DNA of 19,240 bases from assembly GCA_947464365.1 (NCBI GenBank), contig CANHWS010000031.1:1-19240 (forward strand), read 5' to 3'. The stretch's first letter is position 1; every line of letters begins with the position of its first letter. Origin of the DNA: Cytophagaceae bacterium (GTDB lineage: Bacteria > Bacteroidota > Bacteroidia > Cytophagales > Flexibacteraceae). The notes below the pieces were generated by a model that saw only the letters and a program-made list of their open reading frames with translations, was not told where the DNA came from and made no database searches. A program made the translations under genes and the position numbers. This document shows positions 1-7,378 of this stretch, piece after piece.

Positions 1-1306
1 CGATGAAGCCCCATCCGTTGATCTGCTCACTTAGGTGGAGCTTTACCGCTGCCCTTCCGTCCGCAAAGGCCAAAACCGAGTCGTACCGATGGCCTATTCG
101 CTTGAGCCCTTCCGGCCCGATAAATCCCATCCGACCAAATTGCTGGCTTGGTGCCAGTCCCTCTGCCAGCGGACCTATTGAGGTGAAAGTTGGGGTACTA
201 TGGTCTATCCCGTAGGACAATAACAAACCTTCTGAACCACGATACTGCCAAACTACTCCTTGGCGAAACAACCCTATGGTATCCTGCCCAAGTAGCAAAT
301 CTAGTCCCGCATTAGGTACACGGCAACCAGTGGGGCTAAACCAATACTGCGCATTATTTGATGTCCTGTAGCCAAACCACTGATCCTCCCGTAACCAAAT
401 AGAGTCGCATAGTCCTCCTTCGATGACATTGCCCATGGCATCAAACAAGGTGGCTGTTGTGTCAGTCAGGGCGGCAATCAATCCGTTGTGGTTGATCTGG
501 ATAGCATAATAGTCAGGTTGTACAACCCAACTATTATGCTTATTGATGACACCTAGTTTACCATCTTGGCTTTGTTGTGCTATCGCCCTCCCGCTTACAA
601 ACGGTTTGAGGGTATTATACCCAAATGGGATGATGGTATCCCCCCATAGCGAAAGGCCACCCCACCCTGCTTGGGTGCTAAATAGCCTGATTCCCTCGGT
701 CTCAGGTTGGGTTTTGCTAAGGCTATCAATGACCAATTTATGCTTATGTATATTGAATACCGAACGTCTTCTGGATATAAGCCCGTCTGCAGTGGTATCT
801 AATTTGATAAGGGTGACCCACGGACCATTAACAGCTACTTGCTGGAAACTATCAGGTTGAAACTGCTTACCCTCAAGGTTTAGTAGGAACCAATATTGAT
901 GCCTCCTAGCCAAAATCACCTCTGCCATCAAGGAGCGCAGTTCATGATATCGCGGCGGACCTAAGTACTGATTAACGGTAGCAAGGGTCCAACAATAGGG
1001 AGGGAGACTATCTTCTTTTTCTAAAGACAATCTGCTAGTTGGTTTCAAACCTAGCTTCTGATTGCTGAAACCTGCACCATATAAGTCCGCCGTCAGCGGG
1101 ATAATGGTATCGGCAGTAATATAGCCTTTAGTCGTACCCTTTTCGGACCTAATCTCAAAACTTGGTGTATCGTCAAGGGTGAGTCGTTGGGCCAAAATCT
1201 GCTGTGGCGTCATTCCCAAAACCGTCAATAGCATCAAAAACACCATCAACGGTCTTGTCCACAGCAAGTGCGCAATACCCCGAAATCTGAATCCAACGAA
1301 TACCAT
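1..1306 (-). CDS. Secreted WG-repeat protein, partial (3' end beyond left edge)
   Basis: An open frame runs uninterrupted on the minus strand from about 1306 to the window edge, giving at least 435 residues with no stop. The N-terminus looks like a signal peptide: a basic start (FRFRG), a hydrophobic run at about residues 20-32, then an ILAQ cleavage-like site near residue 40, so export is likely. The second half contains WG-repeat-like units: DGKLGVI near 248-254, GRMGFI near 391-396, and the clearest one ending in NGWGFI at 430-435, preceded by LAFADGRAAVKL. These repeats are expected to be beta-rich and are usually of unknown function. The middle part (about 45-230) is not recognised. The start is uncertain: ATGs at 1336, 1306 and 1246 are in frame, and 1306 gives the most normal signal peptide. 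It is divergent from the radical-SAM gene. Certainty is high that it is coding, moderate for the repeat family, and there is no basis for a molecular role. Confidence 0.75.
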   Translation of the reverse strand, partial: MVFVGFRFRGIAHLLWTRPLMVFLMLLTVLGMTPQQILAQRLTLDDTPSFEIRSEKGTTKGYITADTIIPLTADLYGAGFSNQKLGLKPTSRLSLEKEDSLPPYCWTLATVNQYLGPPRYHELRSLMAEVILARRHQYWFLLNLEGKQFQPDSFQQVAVNGPWVTLIKLDTTADGLISRRRSVFNIHKHKLVIDSLSKTQPETEGIRLFSTQAGWGGLSLWGDTIIPFGYNTLKPFVSGRAIAQQSQDGKLGVINKHNSWVVQPDYYAIQINHNGLIAALTDTTATLFDAMGNVIEGGLCDSIWLREDQWFGYRTSNNAQYWFSPTGCRVPNAGLDLLLGQDTIGLFRQGVVWQYRGSEGLLLSYGIDHSTPTFTSIGPLAEGLAPSQQFGRMGFIGPEGLKRIGHRYDSVLAFADGRAAVKLHLSEQINGWGFI

Positions 1307-1363
1307 AGGCCCGATTGCCCACAAACATACGACCATGACGGTGCCTAGTGGCCCATCCGTCGC

Positions 1364-1371
1364 TAACTTTG
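1364..1371 (+). promoter_or_regulatory. Candidate -7 promoter element for the radical-SAM gene
   Basis: TAACTTTG matches the Bacteroidota -7 consensus TAnnTTTG exactly. No TTG lies 19-21 nt upstream (GTG is at the 20-nt position), so the -33 half is weak. Transcription from it would begin within a few bases of the ATG at 1379, implying a leaderless mRNA or use of the later ATG at 1445. Confidence 0.35.
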
Positions 1372-1378
1372 TGCCTAT

Positions 1379-2419
1379 ATGCCAAGTCTGGTACAACAAT
1401 ATCGACAGTGGTCCCGCTTTCTGACGGCAAAGCGCTTGGTCAACATGGTCTTGTTGTATCTGAGCTATCACGCTAGTCGTTGGCTTAAGCGCCCGTTAGT
1501 TTGGGGCTTGCCAAGTTCCATTGCGATCGAGCCCACTACTAGCTGCAACCTGCGATGCCCGGAGTGTCCTAGCGGTTTGAGGTCATTTACCCGGCCTATT
1601 GGTATGCTTCAGCCTACTTATTTTAGCCAGATGTTGCAGCAAGTTGCTCCTCATGTTGGTTACCTGACGTTCTACTTTCAGGGTGAGCCTTATTTAAATC
1701 CTAACTTTCTGGATATGGTAGCTGAGGCAGATAGGCTCAATGTCTTTACCAGCACCAGCACCAATGCCCATTATTTGACCAGTACTATCGCCAAGCGTAC
1801 TATTGAGTCGGGTCTGCAAAGGCTGATCATTTCCATTGATGGGACAACACAGGAGACCTACCAGCAATACCGCGTTGGTGGCACCCTCAGCAAGGTAATC
1901 GAAGGGACCAAACAGATATTGCATTGGCGCAAAGAGCTGAAGAGCCAGACACCTGAGGTGATATTCCAGTTTTTGGTAGTCAAGCCTAATGAGCATCAGA
2001 TCGAGGAGGTAGCTATGCTAGCCGCCGAGCTTGGTGTAGATGATATTTGGTACAAAACAGCACAGGTATATGACTACGAAGGTGGCAACGAGCTGATACC
2101 CACAATCGAAAAATATAGCCGCTATCGCCGGCAAGCCAATGGACGCTGGACGATCAAAAACAAATTGCTGAACCAATGCTGGCGAATGTGGCAAAGCTGC
2201 GTAATCACCTGGGATGGAGCCGTGGTGCCTTGTTGTTTTGATAAGGACGCGAGTTATAAACTAGGTCATATAGGGTCAGCAGATGCGGGTAAACGGCCAT
2301 TTAAGGATATTTGGTTCAGCCAACCCTACCAAGATTTTCGGCAAAATTTGCTTATAGGCCGTAGCCAGATCGATATTTGTAAAAACTGTACCGAAGGCAC
2401 CACTGTTTGGGTGGATTAA
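1379..2419 (+). CDS. Radical SAM protein with SPASM domain
   Basis: A 346-residue radical-SAM enzyme. The cluster-binding motif CNLRCPEC (C56, C60, C63; CX3CX2C) follows IEPTTS, and FQGEP at 100-104 matches the SAM-binding GGE-type motif. The C-terminal part has the SPASM cysteines: C267, C274, the VVPCCFDKD pair C285/C286, and CKNC at 334-337, which would hold auxiliary iron-sulfur clusters. The architecture is that of the SPASM proteins common in Bacteroidota. Other SPASM members modify peptides or sulfatases, but the substrate here cannot be read from the sequence. No small precursor peptide gene is evident beside it; the divergent neighbour encodes a secreted WG-repeat protein. The start could instead be the ATG at 1445, which still retains all motifs; 1379 is kept because family members usually carry a few dozen residues before the cysteine motif. 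Confidence 0.9.
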   Translation: MPSLVQQYRQWSRFLTAKRLVNMVLLYLSYHASRWLKRPLVWGLPSSIAIEPTTSCNLRCPECPSGLRSFTRPIGMLQPTYFSQMLQQVAPHVGYLTFYFQGEPYLNPNFLDMVAEADRLNVFTSTSTNAHYLTSTIAKRTIESGLQRLIISIDGTTQETYQQYRVGGTLSKVIEGTKQILHWRKELKSQTPEVIFQFLVVKPNEHQIEEVAMLAAELGVDDIWYKTAQVYDYEGGNELIPTIEKYSRYRRQANGRWTIKNKLLNQCWRMWQSCVITWDGAVVPCCFDKDASYKLGHIGSADAGKRPFKDIWFSQPYQDFRQNLLIGRSQIDICKNCTEGTTVWVD

Positions 2420-2432
2420 GCTCCCAATAAAG

Positions 2433-2457
2433 GCAATGCACACTTTTGCAACATTGC
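2433..2457 (+). repeat. Inverted repeat GCAATG/CATTGC upstream of the CoA-transferase gene
   Basis: GCAATG at 2433-2438 is complementary to CATTGC at 2452-2457 with a 13-nt loop. It lies just after the radical-SAM stop and before the CoA-transferase start. No T-tract follows, so it is not a standard terminator. Its role is unknown. Confidence 0.3.
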
Positions 2458-2511
2458 TTGCACAATGCCCAAGACGGTCAAACATCAATACACCCTACCC
2501 CACACCTACTC

Positions 2512-3213
2512 ATGATCAATAAAGTCGTTTCCGGCCCCGAAGCCGCACTAGCAGATGTCACCTCAGGATCTGTGCTGATGCTTGGTGGATTTGGCCTTTG
2601 TGGCATTCCCGAAAATAGCATTGAGCAACTCCTCCGGATGGGGGTTAAAGACCTAACCTGTATCTCAAATAACGCGGGGGTAGATGACTTTGGCATTGGC
2701 TTACTACTACAGACCCGACAAGTGCGCAAGATGATCAGCAGCTATGTAGGCGAAAATGCTGAGTTCGAGCGACAACTATTGAGCGGCGAGTTAGAAGTTG
2801 ACTTGATCCCACAGGGCACATTGGCTGAGCGACTTAGGGCTGGCGGAGCTGGAATTCCTGCTTTTTTTACGCCTGCTGGCGTTGGTACCGAAATTGCCGA
2901 AGGCAAAGAAACCCGACAGTTTGACGGCAAAGTCTATCTGTTGGAGCGTTGGCTAAAGGCGGACTTTGCTATCGTGAAGGCTTGGAAGGGTGACACTGCA
3001 GGCAACCTGATCTACAAAGGCACCGCCATGAACTTCAACCCCATGATGGCTGCTGCTGGCAAAATCACCATTGCTGAGGTGGAGGAACTAGTCCCAGCTG
3101 GCACCTTAGACCCTGCCCATATCCATACGCCAGGCATTTTCGTCCAGCGCATTTTCGAAGGTAAGAACTACCAGAAACGTATTGAGCAACGCACTGTTTC
3201 TGCAAAACGTTAG
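2512..3213 (+). CDS. scoA: 3-oxoacid (succinyl-CoA:acetoacetate-type) CoA-transferase, alpha subunit
   Basis: A 233-residue protein of the usual length for the alpha (A) subunit of 3-oxoacid CoA-transferase. In this enzyme the A and B subunits together move CoA from succinyl-CoA to acetoacetate or a related 3-oxoacid, in ketone-body or short-chain acid metabolism. The motif GGFGLCGIPE (25-34) is characteristic, as are the ENAEFERQLLSGELEVDLIPQ block (81-101, first residues quoted in part) and GAGIPAFFTPAGVGT (112-126). The beta subunit carries the catalytic glutamate, so this protein needs a partner. Unusually, no B gene follows: the next gene is hisS. The frame is open upstream to 2446, but the ATG at 2512 aligns with the family N-terminus (MINKVVSGPEAA). 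Substrate preference (scoA versus atoD) is not certain. Confidence 0.9.
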   Translation: MINKVVSGPEAALADVTSGSVLMLGGFGLCGIPENSIEQLLRMGVKDLTCISNNAGVDDFGIGLLLQTRQVRKMISSYVGENAEFERQLLSGELEVDLIPQGTLAERLRAGGAGIPAFFTPAGVGTEIAEGKETRQFDGKVYLLERWLKADFAIVKAWKGDTAGNLIYKGTAMNFNPMMAAAGKITIAEVEELVPAGTLDPAHIHTPGIFVQRIFEGKNYQKRIEQRTVSAKR

Positions 3214-3323
3214 GGATTATATCCTTGGCTTTAGCCCAAGAAACACAAACAAAATAACAAGTCCGCAGATTTGAACTACCCGATTGGTAAAGTCATCAAG
3301 TCAGCGGTACCACTACTACATCC

Positions 3324-4709
3324 ATGGCTGATAAACCATCGTTACCTAGAGGCACTCGGGATTTTGGCCCGGCCATCATGAGCAAAAGGCTCTATATTTT
3401 TGACACCATCAGGGCTGTCTTCAGGCAGTATGGCTATATGCCACTCGAGACGCCAGCTATGGAGAACCTGAGTGTCCTGACAGGCAAATATGGTGACGAA
3501 GGCGATCAGCTGATATTCAAGATCCTGAATAGTGGTAACTACCTAGATGACATCACAGAAGCACAGATTGCGGAAGGCGCCAAACCACTAACCAAACACA
3601 TTGCCGAAAAGGCATTGCGTTATGACCTGACCGTACCATTCGCTCGGTTTTTGGCCATGAACCGCAACGAGGTTGCGCTGCCTTTTAAGCGCTACCAAAT
3701 GCAACCCGTATGGCGTGCTGACAGGCCACAGAAAGGTCGGTATCGGGAGTTTTACCAATGTGACGCCGATGTAGCCGGTACCACTAGCCTAATCTGTGAG
3801 GCCGAGATTTTCGGCATGATCCAGCAGGTGTTTGGGCAACTAGCCATCAAAGACTACACCATTAAGTTTAATCACAGAGGCATCTTGGCTGGACTTGCTG
3901 AGCTAATTGGGGCAACAGGGCAAGAGGCAACCATGTGTGTCGCGATTGATAAGCTTGACAAGATAGGCAAGGACGGTGTTAGTAGAGAGCTTGCTGAGAA
4001 CGGCTTCTCTACGACTGCCATCAACCTGTTATTCGAGCTACTTGACAAACCGCTTTCGGTCGCAGACTTTGGGCAGTCGTTATCATCCAAAGGCTACACA
4101 ATCCCAACCCAACTACAGGTAGGCCTTGCGGATCTTGCCCAGGTATTGGACATTGCCAAATCATTAGGTCTGGACCCTAAGCCGCTGTACTTTGACCTAA
4201 GCCTAGCACGTGGTCTGAGCTATTATACGGGTGCGATCTTTGAGGTCAAAATCAATGGTGTCCAGATTGGTAGCGTCAGCGGTGGTGGGCGATATGACAA
4301 CCTCACGGGGCTATTTGGCTGGCCCAACGTGCCTGGTGTAGGCTTTAGTTTTGGGGTTGACCGCCTATATGACTGCCTTCAAGAGCTTAATCTGTTCCCA
4401 GAGGCGGTGCTGCAGTCCACCCAAGTCCTGATCGCCAACTTTGATCTCGAGCGGAGTCAGCCTGCTGGTCTCAAAATACTTGCTGCCCTACGTGCAGCTG
4501 GCCATCGTGCCGAAATCTATCCTGAGCCAGCCAAACTCAAAAAACAGCTCAGCTATGCCGATGCCAAACACATTCCCTTGGTGATCCTGCTAGGCGAGGA
4601 TGAGCTTTCGAGTAACCAGTACACGATCAAAAACATGATTACTGGCGAGCAGAAACAAGTCCCTATGGCTGACGTTTTAGGCGAGGTTGAGCGGGCTGTG
4701 ATTGGGTAA
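3324..4709 (+). CDS. hisS: Histidine--tRNA ligase
   Basis: Class II aminoacyl-tRNA synthetase that charges tRNA-His; 461 residues. The N-terminus LPRGTRDF is typical. Motif 2 is seen as RYREFYQCDADVAG (139-152), the histidine-specific HisA block as LARGLSYYTGAIFEV (294-308), and motif 3 as GVGFSFGVDRL (338-348). The C-terminal anticodon-binding domain (about 366-461) contains VLIANFD and LGEDEL. The insertion near residues 54-95 is longer than in the shortest bacterial enzymes, as in a subset of HisRS proteins. It lies 110 nt after the CoA-transferase gene and is followed by an intrinsic terminator. No truncation or missing motif was seen. Confidence 0.97.
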   Translation: MADKPSLPRGTRDFGPAIMSKRLYIFDTIRAVFRQYGYMPLETPAMENLSVLTGKYGDEGDQLIFKILNSGNYLDDITEAQIAEGAKPLTKHIAEKALRYDLTVPFARFLAMNRNEVALPFKRYQMQPVWRADRPQKGRYREFYQCDADVAGTTSLICEAEIFGMIQQVFGQLAIKDYTIKFNHRGILAGLAELIGATGQEATMCVAIDKLDKIGKDGVSRELAENGFSTTAINLLFELLDKPLSVADFGQSLSSKGYTIPTQLQVGLADLAQVLDIAKSLGLDPKPLYFDLSLARGLSYYTGAIFEVKINGVQIGSVSGGGRYDNLTGLFGWPNVPGVGFSFGVDRLYDCLQELNLFPEAVLQSTQVLIANFDLERSQPAGLKILAALRAAGHRAEIYPEPAKLKKQLSYADAKHIPLVILLGEDELSSNQYTIKNMITGEQKQVPMADVLGEVERAVIG

Positions 4710-4730
4710 ATCCAACCTATATCGAAACGC

Positions 4731-4766
4731 AAAAAGAGCATCTACCAAGGTAGGTGCTCTTTTTTT
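4731..4766 (+). terminator. Intrinsic terminator of hisS
   Basis: GAGCATCTAC pairs with GTAGGTGCTC (one T-G wobble) around a CAAG tetraloop, followed by a T-tract through 4766. A five-base A run precedes the stem, so it may also work weakly on the minus strand. It starts about 20 nt after the hisS stop. Confidence 0.85.
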
Positions 4767-4837
4767 GCTATTGGATTTTGTTTAATGACCAACCCACCTA
4801 GACTTTTGTACCATCTAATGGTCAGGGAAGGACTGAA

Positions 4838-4867
4838 ACAAAAAAGGCACCTATTGATATAGGTGCC
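4838..4867 (-). terminator. Intrinsic terminator of the rpsP-rimM-trmD-rplS operon
   Basis: On the minus strand GGCACCTAT pairs perfectly with ATAGGTGCC around a 4-nt loop and is followed by a T-rich run (complement of the A-run at 4838-4845). It lies about 40 nt beyond the rplS stop. Confidence 0.85.
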
Positions 4868-4908
4868 ATTTTGTAAATGTACTTTTATGCTCCATAAAGA
4901 GCGGAAGT

Positions 4909-5268
4909 CTATTTCTTGCGCTCCTTGATACGGGCAGCTTTACCGCTTAGGCCACGTAGGTAGAACAGACGGGCACGACGCACAACACCACGACGTACCA
5001 CCTCAATCTTGTCGATAGATGGTGACAGGACAGGGAAAATACGCTCAACTCCTACACCGTTGCTGATCTTGCGGACGGTGAAAGTTTCGCCATTGGTGTT
5101 TGGGTTCTTGCGTTGCAATACCACACCTTGGAACTGCTGGATACGCTCCTTGCTACCCTCAGTGATACGTACGTGTACGTTGACGGTATCTCCAGCTTTG
5201 AAAGCAGGCAAAGTACCGCGACGCTCGGCCACGTTAGCTTGCTCTACCAGTTTAATGAGATTGCTCAT
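4909..5268 (-). CDS. rplS: 50S ribosomal protein L19
   Basis: Ribosomal protein L19, 119 residues, the normal length; it sits at the interface between the ribosomal subunits. Recognised by the FKAGDTVNVHVRITEG block (23-38), FQGVVLQRKN (46-55), the VRKISNGVGVERIFPVLSP stretch and the basic C-terminus (LFYLRGLSGKAARIKERKK). It is the last gene of the rpsP-rimM-trmD-rplS cluster, a classic bacterial order. A 107-nt gap separates it from trmD and contains a candidate promoter and leader hairpin, so its expression may be partly uncoupled from the upstream genes. The operon terminator follows. Confidence 0.97.
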   Translation of the reverse strand: MSNLIKLVEQANVAERRGTLPAFKAGDTVNVHVRITEGSKERIQQFQGVVLQRKNPNTNGETFTVRKISNGVGVERIFPVLSPSIDKIEVVRRGVVRRARLFYLRGLSGKAARIKERKK

Positions 5269-5285
5269 ATCGCTTTTATAAAGAA

Positions 5286-5309
5286 GGACGGTGTCTCACA
5301 ACAGCATCC
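5286..5309 (-). promoter_or_regulatory. Hairpin in rplS leader, candidate ribosomal-protein autoregulatory element
   Basis: In the minus-strand transcript GGATGCTGTT pairs with GACACCGTCC (ten positions, one C-C mismatch and two G-U type pairs) around a GUGA loop, a GNRA-type tetraloop. It lies between the candidate rplS promoter and the rplS start codon, about 17 nt upstream of the ATG. Leaders of L19 have been described in related bacteria; whether this matches one is inference. Confidence 0.45.
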
Positions 5310-5355
5310 TATAAAGGGTTCTTTGATAATTGTTCGGTGTGGGCCGAGCGGGTCG

Positions 5356-5386
5356 CAAATGTAACGATAAAAGCCTTAGTCAGCAA
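5356..5386 (-). promoter_or_regulatory. Candidate internal promoter for rplS
   Basis: On the minus strand TTG (5384-5386) is followed after exactly 20 nt by TACATTTG (5356-5363), a full match to the Bacteroidota TTG-N19-21-TAnnTTTG promoter. The -33 part lies inside the last codons of trmD. Transcription would start near 5349, leaving a leader of about 80 nt. Confidence 0.65.
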
Positions 5387-6071
5387 CTATGAGCCTTTGG
5401 TACATATCTGGGCGCCTTTCGGCTGTGCGGGTCAGTGCTTGTTCGTGCCGCCATGCATCGATTTTGCTATGGTTACCACTCATCAACACCTCAGGCACTT
5501 GCATACCTTCGTACACTTCGGGGCGGGTATAAACAGGTGGGGCTAATAGTCCATCCTGAAAAGAATCTGTCAGAGCTGATGTTTCATCCCCCAAAACACC
5601 TGGCAACAAACGCACGATGGCATCAGTGATGATGGCCGCCGCTAGCTCGCCCCCAGTCAGTACATAGTCTCCTATACTGATCTCGTGGGTAATAAACATC
5701 TGCCGGACACGTTCGTCCACGCCTTTGTAGTGACCACACAATATGATGATATTCTGGAGCAATGACCAAGTGTTGGCCGTTGCTTGGTCAAAGACCTTGC
5801 CATCTGGCGAGGTATAAACCACAGCGTCATAAGTTCGTTCTGCTTGAAGTTGCCTGATGCAGCGAGCTATGGGCTCTATCATCATCACCATGCCAGCACC
5901 ACCACCGTATGCATAATCATCAGTTTGTTGGTGGGCGTATGGTGTGTAGTCACGGAGGTTATGCACCACTATTTCTACTAGACCTTTTTGCTGACCTCGC
6001 TTCACAATACTGTGGTTAAGCGGACTATCAAGCAATGCAGGAACACAGGATATGATGTCAATGCGCATCAT
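5376..6071 (-). CDS. trmD: tRNA (guanine-N1-)-methyltransferase TrmD
   Basis: Makes m1G37 in tRNAs with G36, preventing +1 frameshifting; SAM-dependent SPOUT (trefoil-knot) enzyme. It has 231 residues. The SAM-binding knot is visible as LCGHYKGVDERV (111-122) and EISIGDYVLTGGELAA (130-145). The family motifs DDYAYGGGAGMVM (51-63), D169 in LTDSFQDGLL and YTRP (181-184) are intact. The start codon lies 14 nt inside rimM, so translation of the two is probably coupled. An in-frame second Met directly follows the first. It is the third gene of the rpsP operon. Confidence 0.97.
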   Translation of the reverse strand: MMRIDIISCVPALLDSPLNHSIVKRGQQKGLVEIVVHNLRDYTPYAHQQTDDYAYGGGAGMVMMIEPIARCIRQLQAERTYDAVVYTSPDGKVFDQATANTWSLLQNIIILCGHYKGVDERVRQMFITHEISIGDYVLTGGELAAAIITDAIVRLLPGVLGDETSALTDSFQDGLLAPPVYTRPEVYEGMQVPEVLMSGNHSKIDAWRHEQALTRTAERRPDMYQRLIVAD

Positions 6072-6597
6072 CTTGTTCTAGATAGACATCTACCAAACCA
6101 AGTGGTAGATCAGTGTGCAACACCTTGTTAGCCCTATCTACTTTCAGTATGATGTCGTCTGCTATCGGGATTAGCACCTCTACACCTTTGTAATCCATCC
6201 CGACAAGGTCTTGGGTGGGCATACTATAAGTGGTGGTGACTGTACCAAGTGTTCCCAGGTCTTTGTCCTGGATTGTGTAACCAACTATTTCGTGGAAATA
6301 GAATTGATTATCAGCCAGGGTTGGTAAAAACGACAAGGGTAAAAACAACTTGGAGGCCTTTAGCTTAAGGGCTTCTTCTTCGCTGTCCACATCCTGAAAC
6401 TTGACGATGGCTCGGTTGCCATTGAGTTCAATCTTCTGGATGATGTACGGCACCAATTGGCCCCGAACTTCAACAAAAACTGCATCTAGCTTGCGGTACC
6501 TGCTTGCATCGTCAGACTCAATCACGATCTGAACTTGGCCTTGGTAGCCGTGCAAACGGGCTACGATTCCGAGTTCAAAACATTCTGATTGACGCAT
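6058..6597 (-). CDS. rimM: Ribosome maturation factor RimM
   Basis: Assists maturation of the 30S subunit head through binding to S19; 179 residues. The N-terminal RimM domain shows GIVARLHGYQGQV (10-22), the family's usual G.I...HG..G.V pattern. The C-terminal PRC-barrel part starts near FYFHEIVGYTI (98-108) and ends with LIPIADDIILKVD and LPLGLVDVYLEQ. It sits between rpsP and trmD as in many bacteria, with a 14-nt overlap into trmD and a 76-nt gap after rpsP in which no promoter or hairpin was recognised. Confidence 0.95.
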   Translation of the reverse strand: MRQSECFELGIVARLHGYQGQVQIVIESDDASRYRKLDAVFVEVRGQLVPYIIQKIELNGNRAIVKFQDVDSEEEALKLKASKLFLPLSFLPTLADNQFYFHEIVGYTIQDKDLGTLGTVTTTYSMPTQDLVGMDYKGVEVLIPIADDIILKVDRANKVLHTDLPLGLVDVYLEQDDAH

Positions 6598-6673
6598 GAT
6601 GGATGGGTAAGCAGATATCTAGGCTAATATAGATAGCGCTGGTGATCGGTAGGTATGTTACTAAGGGTTTAGC

Positions 6674-7249
6674 TTACTCAGCTGCAGGAGCTTCGGTAGT
6701 CTCTTCAGCGGCTGGGGCCTCAGGTGCGGTTTCGATTGCGGCATCAACAGGGGCCTCTTCAGTTTCGGCAACAGCCTCAACTTCTTCAACCACAATGTTT
6801 TTGGCAGCGATAGCGGCAGCACGGGCTTCTTTGACTTTAGATTCAGCCTCAAGGCGTTTCTTAAAGTCATCAGCTTTGCGTGTGGCCAATGAGTCCACTT
6901 TTGAAGCAATACGACCCTCGTGACGCTCAGTCCACTCGGTCATCTTGGCATCGGCCTGTTCTTGCGTCAAGGCGCCTTTGAGGACACCGATCTGCAAGTG
7001 CCTGTGGTGCATAATACCTTTATAGGTCAGGATGGCCTTTGTGGTATCAGTCGGCTGGGCACCAACCATCATCCAATGAAACGCGCGCTCAGTGTTGAGG
7101 TTAATGGATGCGGGGTTAGTGTTAGGGTTGTACGTTCCGATCTTCTCGATGAAACGTCCATCGCGTGGTGCACGTGCGTCAGCCACTACGATATCAAACA
7201 GGGCCAATTTCTTGCGTCCCCTGCGTGCTAGGCGGATTTTTACTGCCAT
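6674..7249 (-). CDS. rpsP: 30S ribosomal protein S16 with Ala/Glu-rich C-terminal extension
   Basis: The first about 85 residues are a standard S16 core: MAVKIRLARRGRKK, the FIEKIGTYNP block and the WMMVGAQPTDT block. The protein is 191 residues, about twice the usual bacterial length. The extra part has a charged helical stretch (about 95-145) and then a low-complexity acidic Ala/Glu/Pro/Thr tail of about 40 residues. Such long S16 proteins are known in Bacteroidota. The frame is open further upstream to 7321, but the family start is the Met at 7249, and the candidate -7 element at 7300-7307 lies within that upstream extension, which also argues for 7249. It is the first gene of the rpsP-rimM-trmD-rplS operon and divergent from ispD. 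Confidence 0.95.
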   Translation of the reverse strand: MAVKIRLARRGRKKLALFDIVVADARAPRDGRFIEKIGTYNPNTNPASINLNTERAFHWMMVGAQPTDTTKAILTYKGIMHHRHLQIGVLKGALTQEQADAKMTEWTERHEGRIASKVDSLATRKADDFKKRLEAESKVKEARAAAIAAKNIVVEEVEAVAETEEAPVDAAIETAPEAPAAEETTEAPAAE

Positions 7250-7272
7250 TTTACAACTGTTTTTAGTTACTC

Positions 7273-7289
7273 CGCGGAACTCGTCCGCG
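7273..7289 (-). promoter_or_regulatory. GC-rich hairpin in rpsP 5' leader
   Basis: CGCGGA pairs with TCCGCG (six perfect GC-rich pairs) around a 5-nt loop in the transcribed leader, between the candidate promoter and the rpsP ATG (24 nt downstream). No T-tract follows, so it is not a terminator. It could be an mRNA-stabilising stem or part of an S16 leader; the function is inferred. Confidence 0.45.
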
Positions 7290-7299
7290 AATTGAAGTG

Positions 7300-7307
7300 C
7301 AAAAGTA
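7300..7307 (-). promoter_or_regulatory. Candidate -7 promoter element of the rpsP operon
   Basis: TACTTTTG on the minus strand matches TAnnTTTG exactly and is followed by CA, as in many Bacteroidota ribosomal promoters. No good TTG is found 19-21 nt upstream. Transcription would start near 7293, leaving a leader of about 44 nt. Confidence 0.55.
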
Positions 7308-7378
7308 ACGCTTTTTGGCATACATTGTACTCTAGAATTACCAACCTCGCAACATTAACCTTATTTCAGACGCCAGCT

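Noticed and set aside
543..860. Open frame of 105 codons on the plus strand in the left-edge region
   Set aside because: It is antisense to the WG-repeat gene, whose continuous frame, signal peptide and repeats make it the real gene.
3224..3240. Small hairpin CTTGG/CCAAG after the CoA-transferase gene, considered as a terminator
   Set aside because: The stem is short and no T-tract follows on either strand.
6661..6923. Open frames over the 3' end of rpsP in other frames and on the other strand
   Set aside because: They are caused by the low-complexity Ala/Glu-rich S16 tail (GCx/GAx codons) and give low-complexity peptides.
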